Shown here: piece after piece, positions 1 through 10,674 of the stretch
Numbering within the stretch: the stretch's first letter is position 1
Layout of the letters: each line of letters begins with the position of its first letter
IMG/VR virus record: IMGVR_UViG_3300008267_000250
Coordinates: 1 to 64,000 of that record
Strand: one strand, 5' to 3'
Source of the DNA: a virus
Length of the DNA: 64,000 bases
Position numbers and translations under genes: made by a program
Notes under the pieces: generated by a model
Databases searched by the model: none
What the model was told of the DNA's origin: nothing
What the model saw: only the letters and a program-made list of their open reading frames with translations

Positions 1-1
1 A

Positions 2-343
2 ACAAGAAAGGGTAGTAGATATTATTTACCGGATTTTGGAACCAGAATCTATGAGTTCATATTTGATCCTTTTGATGGTGAGACATTTGAAGGTATTATA
101 GCCGAAATACAAGAACAAGTTGACAAATATATACCAAATTTAATTATTAATAATATATCTGTCACACCCTATTTACAATCAGACGAAGCTCCCGGTGAAT
201 TAAATACTGACTTATTGGGAACAAGTGATATATATAGAGTACCTGGTGCTAGTACGGAAGAGTACACCGCAAAATTAAGAATTGACTATACAAACAATAA
301 TAATGCTTTTGGGTCAAGAGAATTTATAATAATTAATATATAA
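2..343 (+). CDS. gp25: Baseplate wedge protein, T4 gp25/GpW-like (5' end cut off)
   Basis: The frame is open from the window edge to the TAA at 341-343, so the start lies outside; about 113 residues are visible. The visible part shows the gp25 family pattern: an N-terminal LPDFGTRIYEFIFDPFDG segment, then a helix (EIQEQVDKYIPNLIINNISV) and a C-terminal beta strand. In T4, gp25 belongs to the inner baseplate wedge and helps start sheath assembly. It lies 1 nt upstream of the gp6-like gene, matching the common gp25-gp6 (GpW-GpJ) pairing in contractile tails. Family assignment is by pattern recognition; the missing N-terminus is probably short. Confidence 0.82.
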   Translation, partial: TRKGSRYYLPDFGTRIYEFIFDPFDGETFEGIIAEIQEQVDKYIPNLIINNISVTPYLQSDEAPGELNTDLLGTSDIYRVPGASTEEYTAKLRIDYTNNNNAFGSREFIIINI

Positions 344-344
344 T

Positions 345-2183
345 ATGGCAACGAACAAAATTAATTATACGAGTAGGGATTTTGAAAGTCTGAGACAAGA
401 TTTAATAAATTATGCTCAACAATACTACCCAGAAGTCGTTCAAAATTTCAACGACGCGTCCATTTTTTCAGTTTTAATGGACTTAAACGCGGCCATTGGT
501 GATAACTTACATTTCCACATTGATAGAAGTATACAGGAGACCGTTCTTCAATATGCACAACAAAGGTCATCAATTTATAATATTGCGAGAACTTATGGTC
601 TGAAAATACCCGGATTTAGACCTTCAGTTGCTCTAGCTGATATATCCATTCAGGTTCCTGCTTTTGGTGACAGTGAAGATACAAGATATTTGGGAATTTT
701 AAGATCTGGAGCACAATTTAATGGCGGGGGTCAAACGTTTGAAACCGTATACGATGTTGATTTTTCAACACAATATAACAACGAAGGATTTGTAAATAGA
801 ACTAAAATCCCAATTTTTGACAATACAAATAAAATTGTTGGTTATACAATAACAAAAAGAGAAGTGGTGGTTAATGGTGTAACAAAGGTATTTAAAAGAG
901 TGGTATACCCAAATGATGTTGTACCATTTTTCAATTTCTTTTTACCAGAAAAAAATGTTTTGGGTGTTACGGCTATCATTCAAAAAGATGGTACCCAATA
1001 CCAATCAACACCTCCTAGTTCAGAATTTGTTACATCACAAAACAAATGGTATGAAGTTGATGCGTTGGCCGAAGATACCGTTTTTATTGAGGACCCAACA
1101 AAACCAATTGATTTGGCGGGACTTAAAGTTGGTAGGTATTTAAAAACCGACAATAGATTTATAACTGAATATACTCCGGAAGGGTATATGAAAATACAAT
1201 TTGGTGGTGGTACGACAACACCAAATCAACAACTTCAGAATTTCGCTCAATTAGGTGTACCTTTAAATATACAAAACTATCAAAATAATATTGGTTTAGG
1301 ATTGACAGTGACACCAAATACAACATTGTTTATTCAATATAGGATTGGTGGTGGTATTTCATCAAATGTTGGTGTTGGTGCCATCAATCAAATTGGTACT
1401 ATTGATATGGTTGTTAATGGACCATCGGATACCATTAATTCAAATGTTATAAGATCATTAAAGGTTAATAACGTGACCTCAGCGGTAGGTGGTGCTAATC
1501 CACCAACAACTGAAGAAGTTAGAAATATGGTGGCTTTCAACTTTGCTGCACAAAAACGAGCAGTAACTGTTAATGATTACAAATCTTTAATTGATACAAT
1601 GCCCGGAAAATTTGGAGCACCAGCTAAAGTTGCGATTACTGAAAATAATAATAAAGTTGTCGTCCAAATCCTATCATATGATTCTGATGGTAACTTAACT
1701 CAAAATGTGGCCAATACCTTAAAACAAAATCTGGCAACCTACCTATCAAAGTATAGAATGGTAAATGATTATATATCAATTGATGTTGCAAAAGTTATTG
1801 ATTTGGAATTTGAAATTTCAATTGTGATTGAGAACAATACCTCACAAAGTCAAATTATAACCGAAGTGATTGACCAAATATCAAACTATATGAGACCAAC
1901 CAATCGGGATTTGGGTCAAAACTTAAATGTTTCAGATGTTCGTAGATTAATTCAAAACACGGCAGGTGTAATTACATTGTCTGATCTTAAAGTGTATAAT
2001 AGGGTTGGCGGTCAATATTCATCGTCTCAAACATCCCAAAGATACATTGATAAAGAAACAAGAGAAATTGAATTAATTGATGATACTATTTTTGCCGAAC
2101 CAGACCAAATATACCAAGTTAGATTTGATAGTAGGGACATCAATGTCAGAGTAAAACAATTAAGAACGGTAGACTTCTCTTAA
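345..2183 (+). CDS. gp6: Baseplate wedge subunit, T4 gp6/Baseplate-J-like
   Basis: 612 residues, close to T4 gp6 (660). The start MATNKINYTSRDFESLRQDL and the following YYPEVVQNFNDASIFSVLMDLNA match the gp6/Baseplate_J N-terminus, where a helix is followed by a conserved 'D.s....l.e..A..gD.l' block. The middle (about residues 385-480) holds the conserved VRNMVAFNFAAQKRAVTVNDY segment, typical of Baseplate_J proteins (ARRRGRVVTAEDY-like). Gp6 dimers form the continuous ring of the baseplate that clamps around the hub. The ATG is 1 nt after the gp25 stop, with no Shine-Dalgarno but an A/T-rich leader. High confidence from motif plus synteny. Confidence 0.88.
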   Translation: MATNKINYTSRDFESLRQDLINYAQQYYPEVVQNFNDASIFSVLMDLNAAIGDNLHFHIDRSIQETVLQYAQQRSSIYNIARTYGLKIPGFRPSVALADISIQVPAFGDSEDTRYLGILRSGAQFNGGGQTFETVYDVDFSTQYNNEGFVNRTKIPIFDNTNKIVGYTITKREVVVNGVTKVFKRVVYPNDVVPFFNFFLPEKNVLGVTAIIQKDGTQYQSTPPSSEFVTSQNKWYEVDALAEDTVFIEDPTKPIDLAGLKVGRYLKTDNRFITEYTPEGYMKIQFGGGTTTPNQQLQNFAQLGVPLNIQNYQNNIGLGLTVTPNTTLFIQYRIGGGISSNVGVGAINQIGTIDMVVNGPSDTINSNVIRSLKVNNVTSAVGGANPPTTEEVRNMVAFNFAAQKRAVTVNDYKSLIDTMPGKFGAPAKVAITENNNKVVVQILSYDSDGNLTQNVANTLKQNLATYLSKYRMVNDYISIDVAKVIDLEFEISIVIENNTSQSQIITEVIDQISNYMRPTNRDLGQNLNVSDVRRLIQNTAGVITLSDLKVYNRVGGQYSSSQTSQRYIDKETREIELIDDTIFAEPDQIYQVRFDSRDINVRVKQLRTVDFS

Positions 2184-2209
2184 TATCCTTTATTTTCTGG
2201 TTATGTGAC

Positions 2210-2254
2210 TTAGTTTTTTTAATAAAAGACTAAAATAACTATTTATTTTTAAAA
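2210..2254 (+). promoter_or_regulatory. Hairpin followed by TATTTAT element before the giant baseplate gene
   Basis: TTAGTTTTTT at 2210-2219 can pair with AAAAGACTAA at 2224-2233 (one G-U pair, loop TAAT). Immediately downstream is AACTATTTATTTTTAAAAG (2237-2255), the same element that precedes other structural genes at 10675, 19826, 23908 and 63233. The hairpin could end gp25-gp6 transcription or protect a mRNA end; the TATTTAT element is a candidate late promoter. Both roles are inferred from position only. Confidence 0.4.
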
Positions 2255-2259
2255 GGCAA

Positions 2260-5200
2260 ATGACCAAAACCTATAGAATAAGAACAACACCCGGTGAGGA
2301 TAAAAACATACGAATTAATGTTAATCAAGACTTTGATTTTTTGGAAATTCTTTCCTTAAAGTTAAGACAAGATGACGTATATACTAGATTTTGTGCCGAT
2401 TATGGTGTTATCGCCGGAAGGGTTATAACAAATGGGGGTTATGGTATACCAAATGCAAATGTGTCTGTTTTTGTTCCATTAACAACTGAAGACGAGAACG
2501 ACCCAGTAATATCAACATTATATCCATATAAAACAGTTGATCAAAAAAATGAAGACGGTTATAGATACAATTTATTACCTTATAGACAGGATTATCAAGG
2601 TCACACACCAACCGGAACCTTCCCCGATAGAGAAGATGTTTTAACCAGAAGGGAAGTTTTAGAGGTGTATGAAAAATACTACAAATACACGGTTAAAACA
2701 AATGAGAGTGGTGACTTTATGATTATAGGAGTCCCTCTGGGTCAACAAGTCGTTATGTTAGATCTTGATTTGTCTAACATCGGATGTTTTTCACTTTCAC
2801 CTTCAGATTTGATAAGTTTAGGTAGAGGTGGGTCCGGCCAGTTCAACGGAAATAGGTTTAAATCGTCAACCGATTTGGATTCACTACCACAAATTGTGAA
2901 TCAAAAAAAAGAAGTTAGCGTCACTTCATTTTGGGGTGAAACAGAACTTTGTGAAGTTGGTATTACACGAGTGGATTTTGATTTAAGAGATTTAGGTATT
3001 GAGATAAAACCTCACGCCATATTTATGGGCTCCATTTTTTCAAATGCCGATGAGGACTTTTTAAAAACAAATTGTAAACCAAAAAAAGACACTGGTAACT
3101 TATGTGACTTAGTGTCGTCTGAAGGTAGAATATTAGCAATAAGACAAACGATAGCTTACGATTCGGACGGTAGACCAGTACTTGAACAATTTTCTTTACC
3201 AGATAATGGTAAAGTTATTGACGAAAACGGAACGTGGTTGACAGAAGTACCGATGAATTTAGATTATGTCATTACAAATGAATTCGGTGAACAAGTACTC
3301 TCAAATGACCCAAGTGTTGGCATACCAACAAAAGGAAAATATAGGTTTAGAATTCAATATCAAAATGAGAATGGAATTAATAATCAAATACTTAGAGCGG
3401 ATTATTTAATCCCAAACATAAAAGAATGGGGATGGAGCCTATCAAATCAAAACTCACCAACTGATCTAAATGCTCAAAAATATTCATATGCGTTTAGTTT
3501 GGACTGGGTGGATTATGGTGACTTAACAACAACATTAGGTTCACAAATGATTCAAGAAGCGATTAATTGTGAAGATAAGTTTTATGAATTTAATTTTAAT
3601 AAAGTTTATACCATCACCAGTTTTATTGATAGATGGAAATGGGGATCAAATAGAAGTAGACACTTGGGTATTAAAGAAATTACCGATAGAAGATGTACAA
3701 CAACAAACAATAGGTTTCCGGTTAATGACGGTGTAAGAAACTTTGATTTCTTATTCTTCTTATTTAATATGTTGATTACTCTTTTGACACCAATTTTATA
3801 TCAACTTATAATCATTGCACACGTATTGGCTTTTATATGGCCATTATTGAAATTAATAATTGATCTTTTGATTTGGTTAATAAATGTTGTAATTTATGGT
3901 ATATGTAAAGCGATATCAGCACTTAGTGGTGGTAATAAACCTAAAGGTGGTTGTAATAAAAAAACAATTAAACCACTACCCGACGAAAATCCATTCAAAA
4001 GAATTGCACTACCTATGATGTCCTTTCCTGATTGTGAGGCCTGTCCTTGTGAAGAAACAACCATACCACCTAGCACAAATCAAACAAGTGAATCGTTAAG
4101 TACAACTATAGAATCTGAAAATAATATTTTGTTGGGTGACATTAATACTATTGATTCATATAACTACTCACCACCTGTGAATTCAAGTGACCCACAAGCA
4201 ACATATGAGGGTATAAGACAAGTACTCGCCGGATATCCGTCTGGTCAATTCATTAAAACACCAATCACTGAGTTTCCATCCGTGGGTGGACAAAAACGTT
4301 TAGGTTATGATGTGACTTTGACACAATCTATGAATTTAGCTAATTTAAGACAAAGATATTTTGATGGTGAAAATCGGATTAGGACCACTATAAATAATTC
4401 AACACCATCCCAACCGTTTGAGGATAGTGTATTAGTAATATTTGCCGATCCCGGAACTTTAAATGCGTTCACTAGTGGTGATTTAATTTCATTTACAAAC
4501 CCAGCATCAATTACAGATCCTAATTTAAATGTATTGACAGGTACAACACAAACTAGTACGAACCTAGTACCAAAACAAGTAACATGGATAGATGTTAATG
4601 GATTACCTCAAACATCAAATATATATATTAGGGTAACTGGTGATACCTCAACATATAAGTACACCGCGGGTATTGAGTATTTTCAAGTTATTACTGGTGG
4701 TACTGTTTCAGAATATCAAACACTTTTAGCCCCATCTGGTGGTTTACTTAACAAGTATTTGTTTAAGAAAAAACAAAAGTTTGATTTTGGTCTACCTACA
4801 ACTAGTACCTATGACGTATACCCACTCCAACAAATCATAAACTACCAAACGTATGAAATTATATTTCTAACTAGAGGTGTTGATCCGTACACTGAAAAAC
4901 AAACAATAAAATACGACTTATCACCTTTATTTGGTAAGACATTTGGTAATGGGTTGATTGTTGAAGGTGAGTATTATTTAAACATTCCGATAAGGTCAAA
5001 CTCTGGTTCGGGTGTCTGGTTTAATGACCAAAAAACCCCACAAACACATAACATTACAACAAATAACTTACAAAGTAATTTATATAATGAACCATTCGGT
5101 TTTAATGTAAACCAAACAATGTTTAGTGCGTTTACAAATAATAGTCCACATTATTATAATTCAACAGATAAAACACAATCCACCTTTAAAGCATATAATA

Positions 5201-7029
5201 CGGATACTTTTACTTTAGGTGTGTTTACTTCACCAGATGGTGTTTTGTCCGACACAACGTTTGTTGGTACATTAAATACGGGACCAAATACAATTACATT
5301 TGATCAAACTAATAATATTCTAACCCAAGGTAATATTGAAGGTGGTTCTTTAATGGCTTCAAACACCCAACAAGGATCAATACTAAATAATTCAGACTTT
5401 GTTAGAACTTTTTCACCGGCCTACCATAATCAATCACCATCTAATATACAAATTAACAATAGTCAGTTACTAGTGTTTAGATCCGATAGGTTACCGACAT
5501 CAGATAGTACTGAAATTGATGGTAATAACTCATTCTCGTTACATTTAAATTCCAACTTTACATACTACACAATACAAGGTGTTAATGATTTAAACATCCC
5601 AAATAATATATCAAACTCAACTGATAGTAATGGTAACAGTCAAGATTCACAGGGAGACACACCAAGTCAAACTAGTGATGTTGTTCTTGCTACATTAACC
5701 TGTGAAAACATGACACTTCTTGATTGTTATGATGGTTCTGGTACTAATTTTACAGTTTTAAGTCCGTGTGACGCCAACCCCGATGGTAAGAGAATGAAAG
5801 GTGGGTGTTATTATTTGGTGGATGACCCACTCATTGTTTCAATCATCAAAGATATTAAATTACTTACCGAGTGGAAATCAAGATTTAGATTGGTTTTTGG
5901 TGCTTGTAGGGGTATTTTTTCTCACGTATTTCAAAACAATTGGGTAAATGGTACACTGTATATGTTTGCGTTCAAAAAACAAACCATTTTTGATATTGTT
6001 GGACAACCAAAAAAGTATTTATTTTGTGGTTCATATGATAGTACATACAGACCAGGACAAGGACCGATTTATTATACTGAGGGAACAACAAATTCTTTTT
6101 TTTATAGAGCAACACCTTATGACGGAACAAATTTTATTGGTCAAATACCTAAAAGAGCCACATTCGGAGACCCAACACTACAACCGGCGGGTTATGGAGG
6201 TATGAACGAAAGAAATATATTTTTTCCAACAACGGTAATGGATTTGGGACCGAAAGATGAATTTACAAAAGAAATCTGTACAAACCCAAATTTTGAAGGT
6301 TATTATGTAGATACCCTTCTTAGTACCTCATTTAAAGATACGTCAGACTTACTTTCTTTATTCTTTATTTCCAGAATGATTAATTCAAACTTTTGGGGAC
6401 AAGCCTTGGGGTTAGGGGATGCTTCAATTAATAAAATGTTCTCAAGAAGTGAACAAAGAATTGATGGTGATTTGGCACAACTTTTTAGTATTAACTCTGA
6501 ATATGGTGTTGAGGGGTTTGATGACGATACTTACGATGATAACGATCTCTATATCTCAAACAACTCAGATATTGTTATGGGTGTATTTTTTACATCAAAT
6601 ACAATAGATAGGAAAGTAGTTTCACCGGGGGTATTAACATTTAATTCATCGTTGAGTTATACTTTTGGTTATCCTAAAACACAAGAGGTCCCATTCTACA
6701 AATGGAATTTAGCTGGTGGTAATACCATATTTGGACTGGATACTAATGATTGGGCAACAAATATTTCAAACGGAGGGTTTTATAGTCAAAAATACCAAGA
6801 TTTAAGTTTTGATAATTCACCAATATCCCCTTATTTCAATGATACTAATGGTGGTAGAAGAGGGTATATATTTAACTCATCTAATGGTATAAATAACCCA
6901 CAATTCCCAAGTGGAACACAGAATAGTTTCATTGTTGGTGCACCGTATCATTTTTATTTTGGATTGAACAAAGGGAAAAGTACAATCAATAGATACATTA
7001 CAAAATACATATTGAATCAAGATGAATAA
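2260..7029 (+). CDS. Giant baseplate/tail structural protein with carboxypeptidase-regulatory-like domain and hydrophobic segment
   Basis: 1589 residues directly after gp6, the place of gp7-type wedge proteins, although no direct gp7 similarity is claimed. Residues about 45-155 look like a carboxypeptidase-regulatory/Cna-B type beta-sandwich (GRVITNGGYGIPNANVSVFV, later NESGDFMIIGVPLGQQ). Residues about 495-552 form an almost uninterrupted hydrophobic stretch (for example MLITLLTPILYQLIIIAHVL), enough for two or three membrane helices, followed by a Cys-rich stretch with FPDCEACPCEE. The C-terminal half is Asn/Thr/Ser-rich like other tail proteins here, with another Cys cluster near residues 1150-1185. 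It overlaps the next gene by 8 nt (ATGAATAA). Virion location is inferred from context; the exact role is unknown. Confidence 0.7.
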   Translation: MTKTYRIRTTPGEDKNIRINVNQDFDFLEILSLKLRQDDVYTRFCADYGVIAGRVITNGGYGIPNANVSVFVPLTTEDENDPVISTLYPYKTVDQKNEDGYRYNLLPYRQDYQGHTPTGTFPDREDVLTRREVLEVYEKYYKYTVKTNESGDFMIIGVPLGQQVVMLDLDLSNIGCFSLSPSDLISLGRGGSGQFNGNRFKSSTDLDSLPQIVNQKKEVSVTSFWGETELCEVGITRVDFDLRDLGIEIKPHAIFMGSIFSNADEDFLKTNCKPKKDTGNLCDLVSSEGRILAIRQTIAYDSDGRPVLEQFSLPDNGKVIDENGTWLTEVPMNLDYVITNEFGEQVLSNDPSVGIPTKGKYRFRIQYQNENGINNQILRADYLIPNIKEWGWSLSNQNSPTDLNAQKYSYAFSLDWVDYGDLTTTLGSQMIQEAINCEDKFYEFNFNKVYTITSFIDRWKWGSNRSRHLGIKEITDRRCTTTNNRFPVNDGVRNFDFLFFLFNMLITLLTPILYQLIIIAHVLAFIWPLLKLIIDLLIWLINVVIYGICKAISALSGGNKPKGGCNKKTIKPLPDENPFKRIALPMMSFPDCEACPCEETTIPPSTNQTSESLSTTIESENNILLGDINTIDSYNYSPPVNSSDPQATYEGIRQVLAGYPSGQFIKTPITEFPSVGGQKRLGYDVTLTQSMNLANLRQRYFDGENRIRTTINNSTPSQPFEDSVLVIFADPGTLNAFTSGDLISFTNPASITDPNLNVLTGTTQTSTNLVPKQVTWIDVNGLPQTSNIYIRVTGDTSTYKYTAGIEYFQVITGGTVSEYQTLLAPSGGLLNKYLFKKKQKFDFGLPTTSTYDVYPLQQIINYQTYEIIFLTRGVDPYTEKQTIKYDLSPLFGKTFGNGLIVEGEYYLNIPIRSNSGSGVWFNDQKTPQTHNITTNNLQSNLYNEPFGFNVNQTMFSAFTNNSPHYYNSTDKTQSTFKAYNTDTFTLGVFTSPDGVLSDTTFVGTLNTGPNTITFDQTNNILTQGNIEGGSLMASNTQQGSILNNSDFVRTFSPAYHNQSPSNIQINNSQLLVFRSDRLPTSDSTEIDGNNSFSLHLNSNFTYYTIQGVNDLNIPNNISNSTDSNGNSQDSQGDTPSQTSDVVLATLTCENMTLLDCYDGSGTNFTVLSPCDANPDGKRMKGGCYYLVDDPLIVSIIKDIKLLTEWKSRFRLVFGACRGIFSHVFQNNWVNGTLYMFAFKKQTIFDIVGQPKKYLFCGSYDSTYRPGQGPIYYTEGTTNSFFYRATPYDGTNFIGQIPKRATFGDPTLQPAGYGGMNERNIFFPTTVMDLGPKDEFTKEICTNPNFEGYYVDTLLSTSFKDTSDLLSLFFISRMINSNFWGQALGLGDASINKMFSRSEQRIDGDLAQLFSINSEYGVEGFDDDTYDDNDLYISNNSDIVMGVFFTSNTIDRKVVSPGVLTFNSSLSYTFGYPKTQEVPFYKWNLAGGNTIFGLDTNDWATNISNGGFYSQKYQDLSFDNSPISPYFNDTNGGRRGYIFNSSNGINNPQFPSGTQNSFIVGAPYHFYFGLNKGKSTINRYITKYILNQDE

Positions 7030-8749
7030 TGAAAGTGAAATAAGGATTGTTTTAGGTAATAAAAGGTTTGCCTCAAATAACAACAAACCGGTTTGGGTTC
7101 AACCACCTTTATTTTCTGACACGAGAGAATATGTGGAGGGTGATAGAACAATTTTGGTAGACCAACAAGTAGTTTTTGATAATGAAAGACAGAGTAGTGA
7201 TAAATTCAGATTGGCTGGAAAAATTGTGAATGTTGTAAATAATCAAGTTTCCGGTAAAACAACATACACACCATTTAAAAATGATTTGTATTACACAAAC
7301 CCAATACAAAACGCAACATCAACATTATCAAACCCAAACACACCTTGGGAAGGTTATCCACAATTTAGTGAATTCGTAATAAGTAGAGACCAAGGTATTA
7401 CTGGTCATATTCCTTTTGTAAATAAAAGTGCCTCATCCTATAATTGGTCCTTTTATGTAACTTATGCTTTTTCAAGTACGACCGCACAAACAATGTCATA
7501 TACAAATGAAAAATATAACGTAACAAATAATGGTTTTGTTTGTGGTAATGGTATACCATATGTAATTGATTCGGGTGTTTTTAATGGTAAAAACTTAATT
7601 TATTTTTATTGTGGGACAAAACACAATTTAAAAGAAGGTGACTATGTTGAGTTATCAACACCAATTGATGGTCAAAATGTGTTTACGGTTTTTGGGTTAG
7701 GTGACGGTAGCTATTTATCCGAAGAAAATGTATTTACAATTTATGACTTAAAATACAGCCCAACAGATATTCAAACCGGAACTTATGGGACTTTAAAACG
7801 AATCACAAATCTAGCGAATTCTGCTGAAACAAAATCAATTTATTATGTTAGACTACATAAAGTATTAAAAACATCAAACGAATGTAACATATCAAAAGCT
7901 GGGTTTGAAAATAATCCATTTACCATAAAAAGGAAGTTAGAATATAATGTATTAACCCCAAACCAAACCCAACGAGTATCAATTAAAGATAACACTCAAA
8001 CATTTTCATTTACTTTTGATAAAGATACGTCTATTGGGGGTTTAATTGATAACAACGGCAAACCAATTACCGAACTGTTCATAACCACAATTCAAAGAGG
8101 TTATATGGGTTGGTTCAACAAACCATACCCAAATCAAAATAACCAACCAACCGGAATTGATATCGGTTGGGGATTCAATTTTTTGAAAAATAGTGTTGAT
8201 AACTGGTGGGATAAAAACTCAGTGAATAACAAAGATAACATACCAAGTGGTTCGTATCTTATTAATGGTCAAACATTTTATTATAATGATTTTTTAAATG
8301 TTGGTGATATTATAAAAGGTGATTTTTGTGAATATAATTATTATGAACAAAAAGAGTACGTATTAACGAATATGTTTCACAAATATTCATTAAATGATAC
8401 TGTATTTTATGATAACTCACCACAAAATTTACCATCCGGTTATTTATATACCCCACATTACCCAATACAAATAAGGGCTTTTAGTGATTATGTTGAGTCG
8501 GGTGATAAAGATTATGTAGATAAAATTCCAGGTTATGCTTGGTTCAGTCAATATGACGATACATGGTATTGGAGGGATCTTTATACTTATGGCTACATAG
8601 ATAACAATAATATTGGGGTTGACTATCCCTTTATAAATGGAAGTCACTATCCGTTTAGTGAAATATTATTTTTACAATATCCTATTTTAAGAGATATAAA
8701 TCAACAATTAATAGAAATAAACGAACCAACAGTAGATAATTGTGAATAA
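7022..8749 (+). CDS. Putative baseplate/tail structural protein
   Basis: 575 residues, rich in Asn, Tyr, Thr and Gly like its neighbours, with no transmembrane segment or signal peptide. It starts inside the end of the preceding gene (8-nt overlap), suggesting translational coupling, and ends in an 8-nt overlap with the following gene. No catalytic motif or known domain was recognised. The composition (beta-rich, many aromatic residues, few charged helices) and the position between gp6 and the fibre genes suggest a baseplate-peripheral protein. Confidence 0.6.
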   Translation: MNNESEIRIVLGNKRFASNNNKPVWVQPPLFSDTREYVEGDRTILVDQQVVFDNERQSSDKFRLAGKIVNVVNNQVSGKTTYTPFKNDLYYTNPIQNATSTLSNPNTPWEGYPQFSEFVISRDQGITGHIPFVNKSASSYNWSFYVTYAFSSTTAQTMSYTNEKYNVTNNGFVCGNGIPYVIDSGVFNGKNLIYFYCGTKHNLKEGDYVELSTPIDGQNVFTVFGLGDGSYLSEENVFTIYDLKYSPTDIQTGTYGTLKRITNLANSAETKSIYYVRLHKVLKTSNECNISKAGFENNPFTIKRKLEYNVLTPNQTQRVSIKDNTQTFSFTFDKDTSIGGLIDNNGKPITELFITTIQRGYMGWFNKPYPNQNNQPTGIDIGWGFNFLKNSVDNWWDKNSVNNKDNIPSGSYLINGQTFYYNDFLNVGDIIKGDFCEYNYYEQKEYVLTNMFHKYSLNDTVFYDNSPQNLPSGYLYTPHYPIQIRAFSDYVESGDKDYVDKIPGYAWFSQYDDTWYWRDLYTYGYIDNNNIGVDYPFINGSHYPFSEILFLQYPILRDINQQLIEINEPTVDNCE

Positions 8750-9572
8750 TAATTATTATAGATATGCGAAGTCCGCTAACGACAAATATATTAACATCCC
8801 GGTTAATATTAAATTTGACAATGTCGGTAGAGAGGAAGGAATTAATGAGTTTGAAATTGATGTAGTCTCAGACATTATTAATGGTATTGACGACTTTGAA
8901 ACCACTAAGTTTGCCAACGCACCATATCCAACAAATCAAACATCAACATTACTAAATTATCAATTTAATTTTTTTAACACTTTTGGAACTATTAATAGTG
9001 CCACGATTACGGATTGGGAAATTAATTACGGCTTTCAAGGGTTTACGTCGTCTGAGTTATATTACTTTGCAAACTCCTTTAAAAAAAGTTTTTTCAAGTT
9101 AGACTTTTATGACTCCAATAAAAGTGAAAAACAAAGACCCTATTTTACTGTCATACTCCCAACACAACAAGGGACTCGTATTCCTGCACTGATTGGACCA
9201 ACTATTGTTGACGTTAAACAACCGAATTTTATATTAGATTATGTTGGTGCCGATAAAGAAGGGTTTTTTATTTATTGGTTAAAAGAAAGGGATTATATTA
9301 ATATAAATGAATTTTATGTTTCGGCTAAATTTTTCAATGGCAAAACCGGACAATTTATAAGGTTTATGAATGAACCACAATCAACATTAAGTGGCCCAAA
9401 TAAGTTTAATTTTGATAAAAGTTTGTATTTTTATTATAAAGTAGTTTTGGATTATAACAACTACGAATATGAAATTTTTAAACAACAACCACAAAACAAC
9501 GGTACTATTAATTATTTAAGAGTGGGTGATAGTACTGACCCAATAAAATGGTATGAATATGTGAACCCATAA
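8742..9572 (+). CDS. Putative tail structural protein, GTG start
   Basis: 276 residues. The chosen start is a GTG at 8742 in GTGAATAAT, which gives the same 8-nt overlap architecture as the junction at 7022 (ATGAATAAT); no upstream in-frame ATG is available. The protein begins NNNYYRYAKSANDKYINIPV and contains repeated aromatic beta-strand patterns. It ends in a 1-nt TAATG overlap with the next gene. Family not recognised; a structural role is inferred from the coupled gene chain. Confidence 0.58.
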   Translation: MNNNYYRYAKSANDKYINIPVNIKFDNVGREEGINEFEIDVVSDIINGIDDFETTKFANAPYPTNQTSTLLNYQFNFFNTFGTINSATITDWEINYGFQGFTSSELYYFANSFKKSFFKLDFYDSNKSEKQRPYFTVILPTQQGTRIPALIGPTIVDVKQPNFILDYVGADKEGFFIYWLKERDYININEFYVSAKFFNGKTGQFIRFMNEPQSTLSGPNKFNFDKSLYFYYKVVLDYNNYEYEIFKQQPQNNGTINYLRVGDSTDPIKWYEYVNP

Positions 9573-10660
9573 TGGATGAAATAAGATATAGTTTGAGAAT
9601 ATCACCAGAATCATTAAAAAATGATTTGGTAACAATCACTTATAGTGGTGATAGTGGGTTAAATACGTTTGGATTATATTCCGGAATGACCTATATTTTG
9701 AGTGGAGGTACTAATGGGTCATCTATTTTAACCGGTTTAACCATACCTATATTTTTTACTCAAACAATAAATGATTTGGGGGTGTATAGTGAGTTTGATG
9801 GTGATATCTTACAAAAGGATATATTAACTAATTTCTTATATTCAGCAAATACAATAACCCCATACGATGTCTATCTATATAATACATCTGGTGATATTAA
9901 CGTTTCGTTTTTGTCGTTTAGTACGTTTACTGTTGACTGGGGTGACGGGTCACCAACCGAAACAATTTCAAACCAACCGTTAGTTCACAACTATATTAAT
10001 TCACCTGAAAGTTACACAATATCACTTTCAGGACAAAATACGTGGGGTACAACAGTTATTCAAAAAGAGATATTTTTACCATTTGTGACACCCACTATTT
10101 CAAACTTACAAGGGACCGTTACCTTGACACCCCAATCTGGAAATTGGTCTGGTATACCAACAACGTATAACTTTATCTTTACAGGTGATTCACAAACAAA
10201 TATTCTTTCGCAAATATCAAGTTCGTATGAGTCACTGCCAATCCCAGTTACTGGAGTAACAACATCCAAGTTGTTTAATTTAAAAAGATATGGACCAACA
10301 CCATATACGGTCGGGTACCCTATTTTCAAAAACAACCAACTTTATGGGCAAGTAGACAATATTACCACGGAATATACCGAATATACAATCAACGGTATTA
10401 AATATTTTGATTTTAATGACGATTCAACAATATATATCGCCGAAAGTTCTGGGTTTACTCAAGATAATATAGTGATAAGTGCGTTGACCAAAAACGAAAG
10501 ATTACTTGATTTTGTGTTTGATCCTGAAGTACAAAGTGACGTTTACATTGAACGAGGTAAATATAGTGCCTTTGAACCGTTACAAAGGTTAGGTGAAATT
10601 GATAATATCGGGGATCTTGTCAGATACGGTTATAAGTATTACAAAATCAATCAAACATAA
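9572..10660 (+). CDS. Putative tail protein with PKD-like domain
   Basis: 362 residues. Around residues 108-155 there is a PKD-type pattern: FTVDWGDGSPTE, then HNYINSPESYTISLSG and NTWGTT. This matches the WGDG...H.Y...G.Y.v.l core of PKD beta-sandwich domains, which mediate protein or glycan contacts in extracellular and virion proteins. The rest is beta-rich without a recognised fold. It is the last gene of a chain joined by short overlaps starting at 2260; a 32-nt gap with a TATTTATAAAA element follows. Confidence 0.6.
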   Translation: MDEIRYSLRISPESLKNDLVTITYSGDSGLNTFGLYSGMTYILSGGTNGSSILTGLTIPIFFTQTINDLGVYSEFDGDILQKDILTNFLYSANTITPYDVYLYNTSGDINVSFLSFSTFTVDWGDGSPTETISNQPLVHNYINSPESYTISLSGQNTWGTTVIQKEIFLPFVTPTISNLQGTVTLTPQSGNWSGIPTTYNFIFTGDSQTNILSQISSSYESLPIPVTGVTTSKLFNLKRYGPTPYTVGYPIFKNNQLYGQVDNITTEYTEYTINGIKYFDFNDDSTIYIAESSGFTQDNIVISALTKNERLLDFVFDPEVQSDVYIERGKYSAFEPLQRLGEIDNIGDLVRYGYKYYKINQT

Positions 10661-10674
10661 AAAAGGAGCATAAA

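Noticed and set aside
10664-10669. AAGGAG as a Shine-Dalgarno sequence for 10693
   Set aside because: It lies over 20 nt from the ATG, and starts elsewhere in the window lack such motifs.
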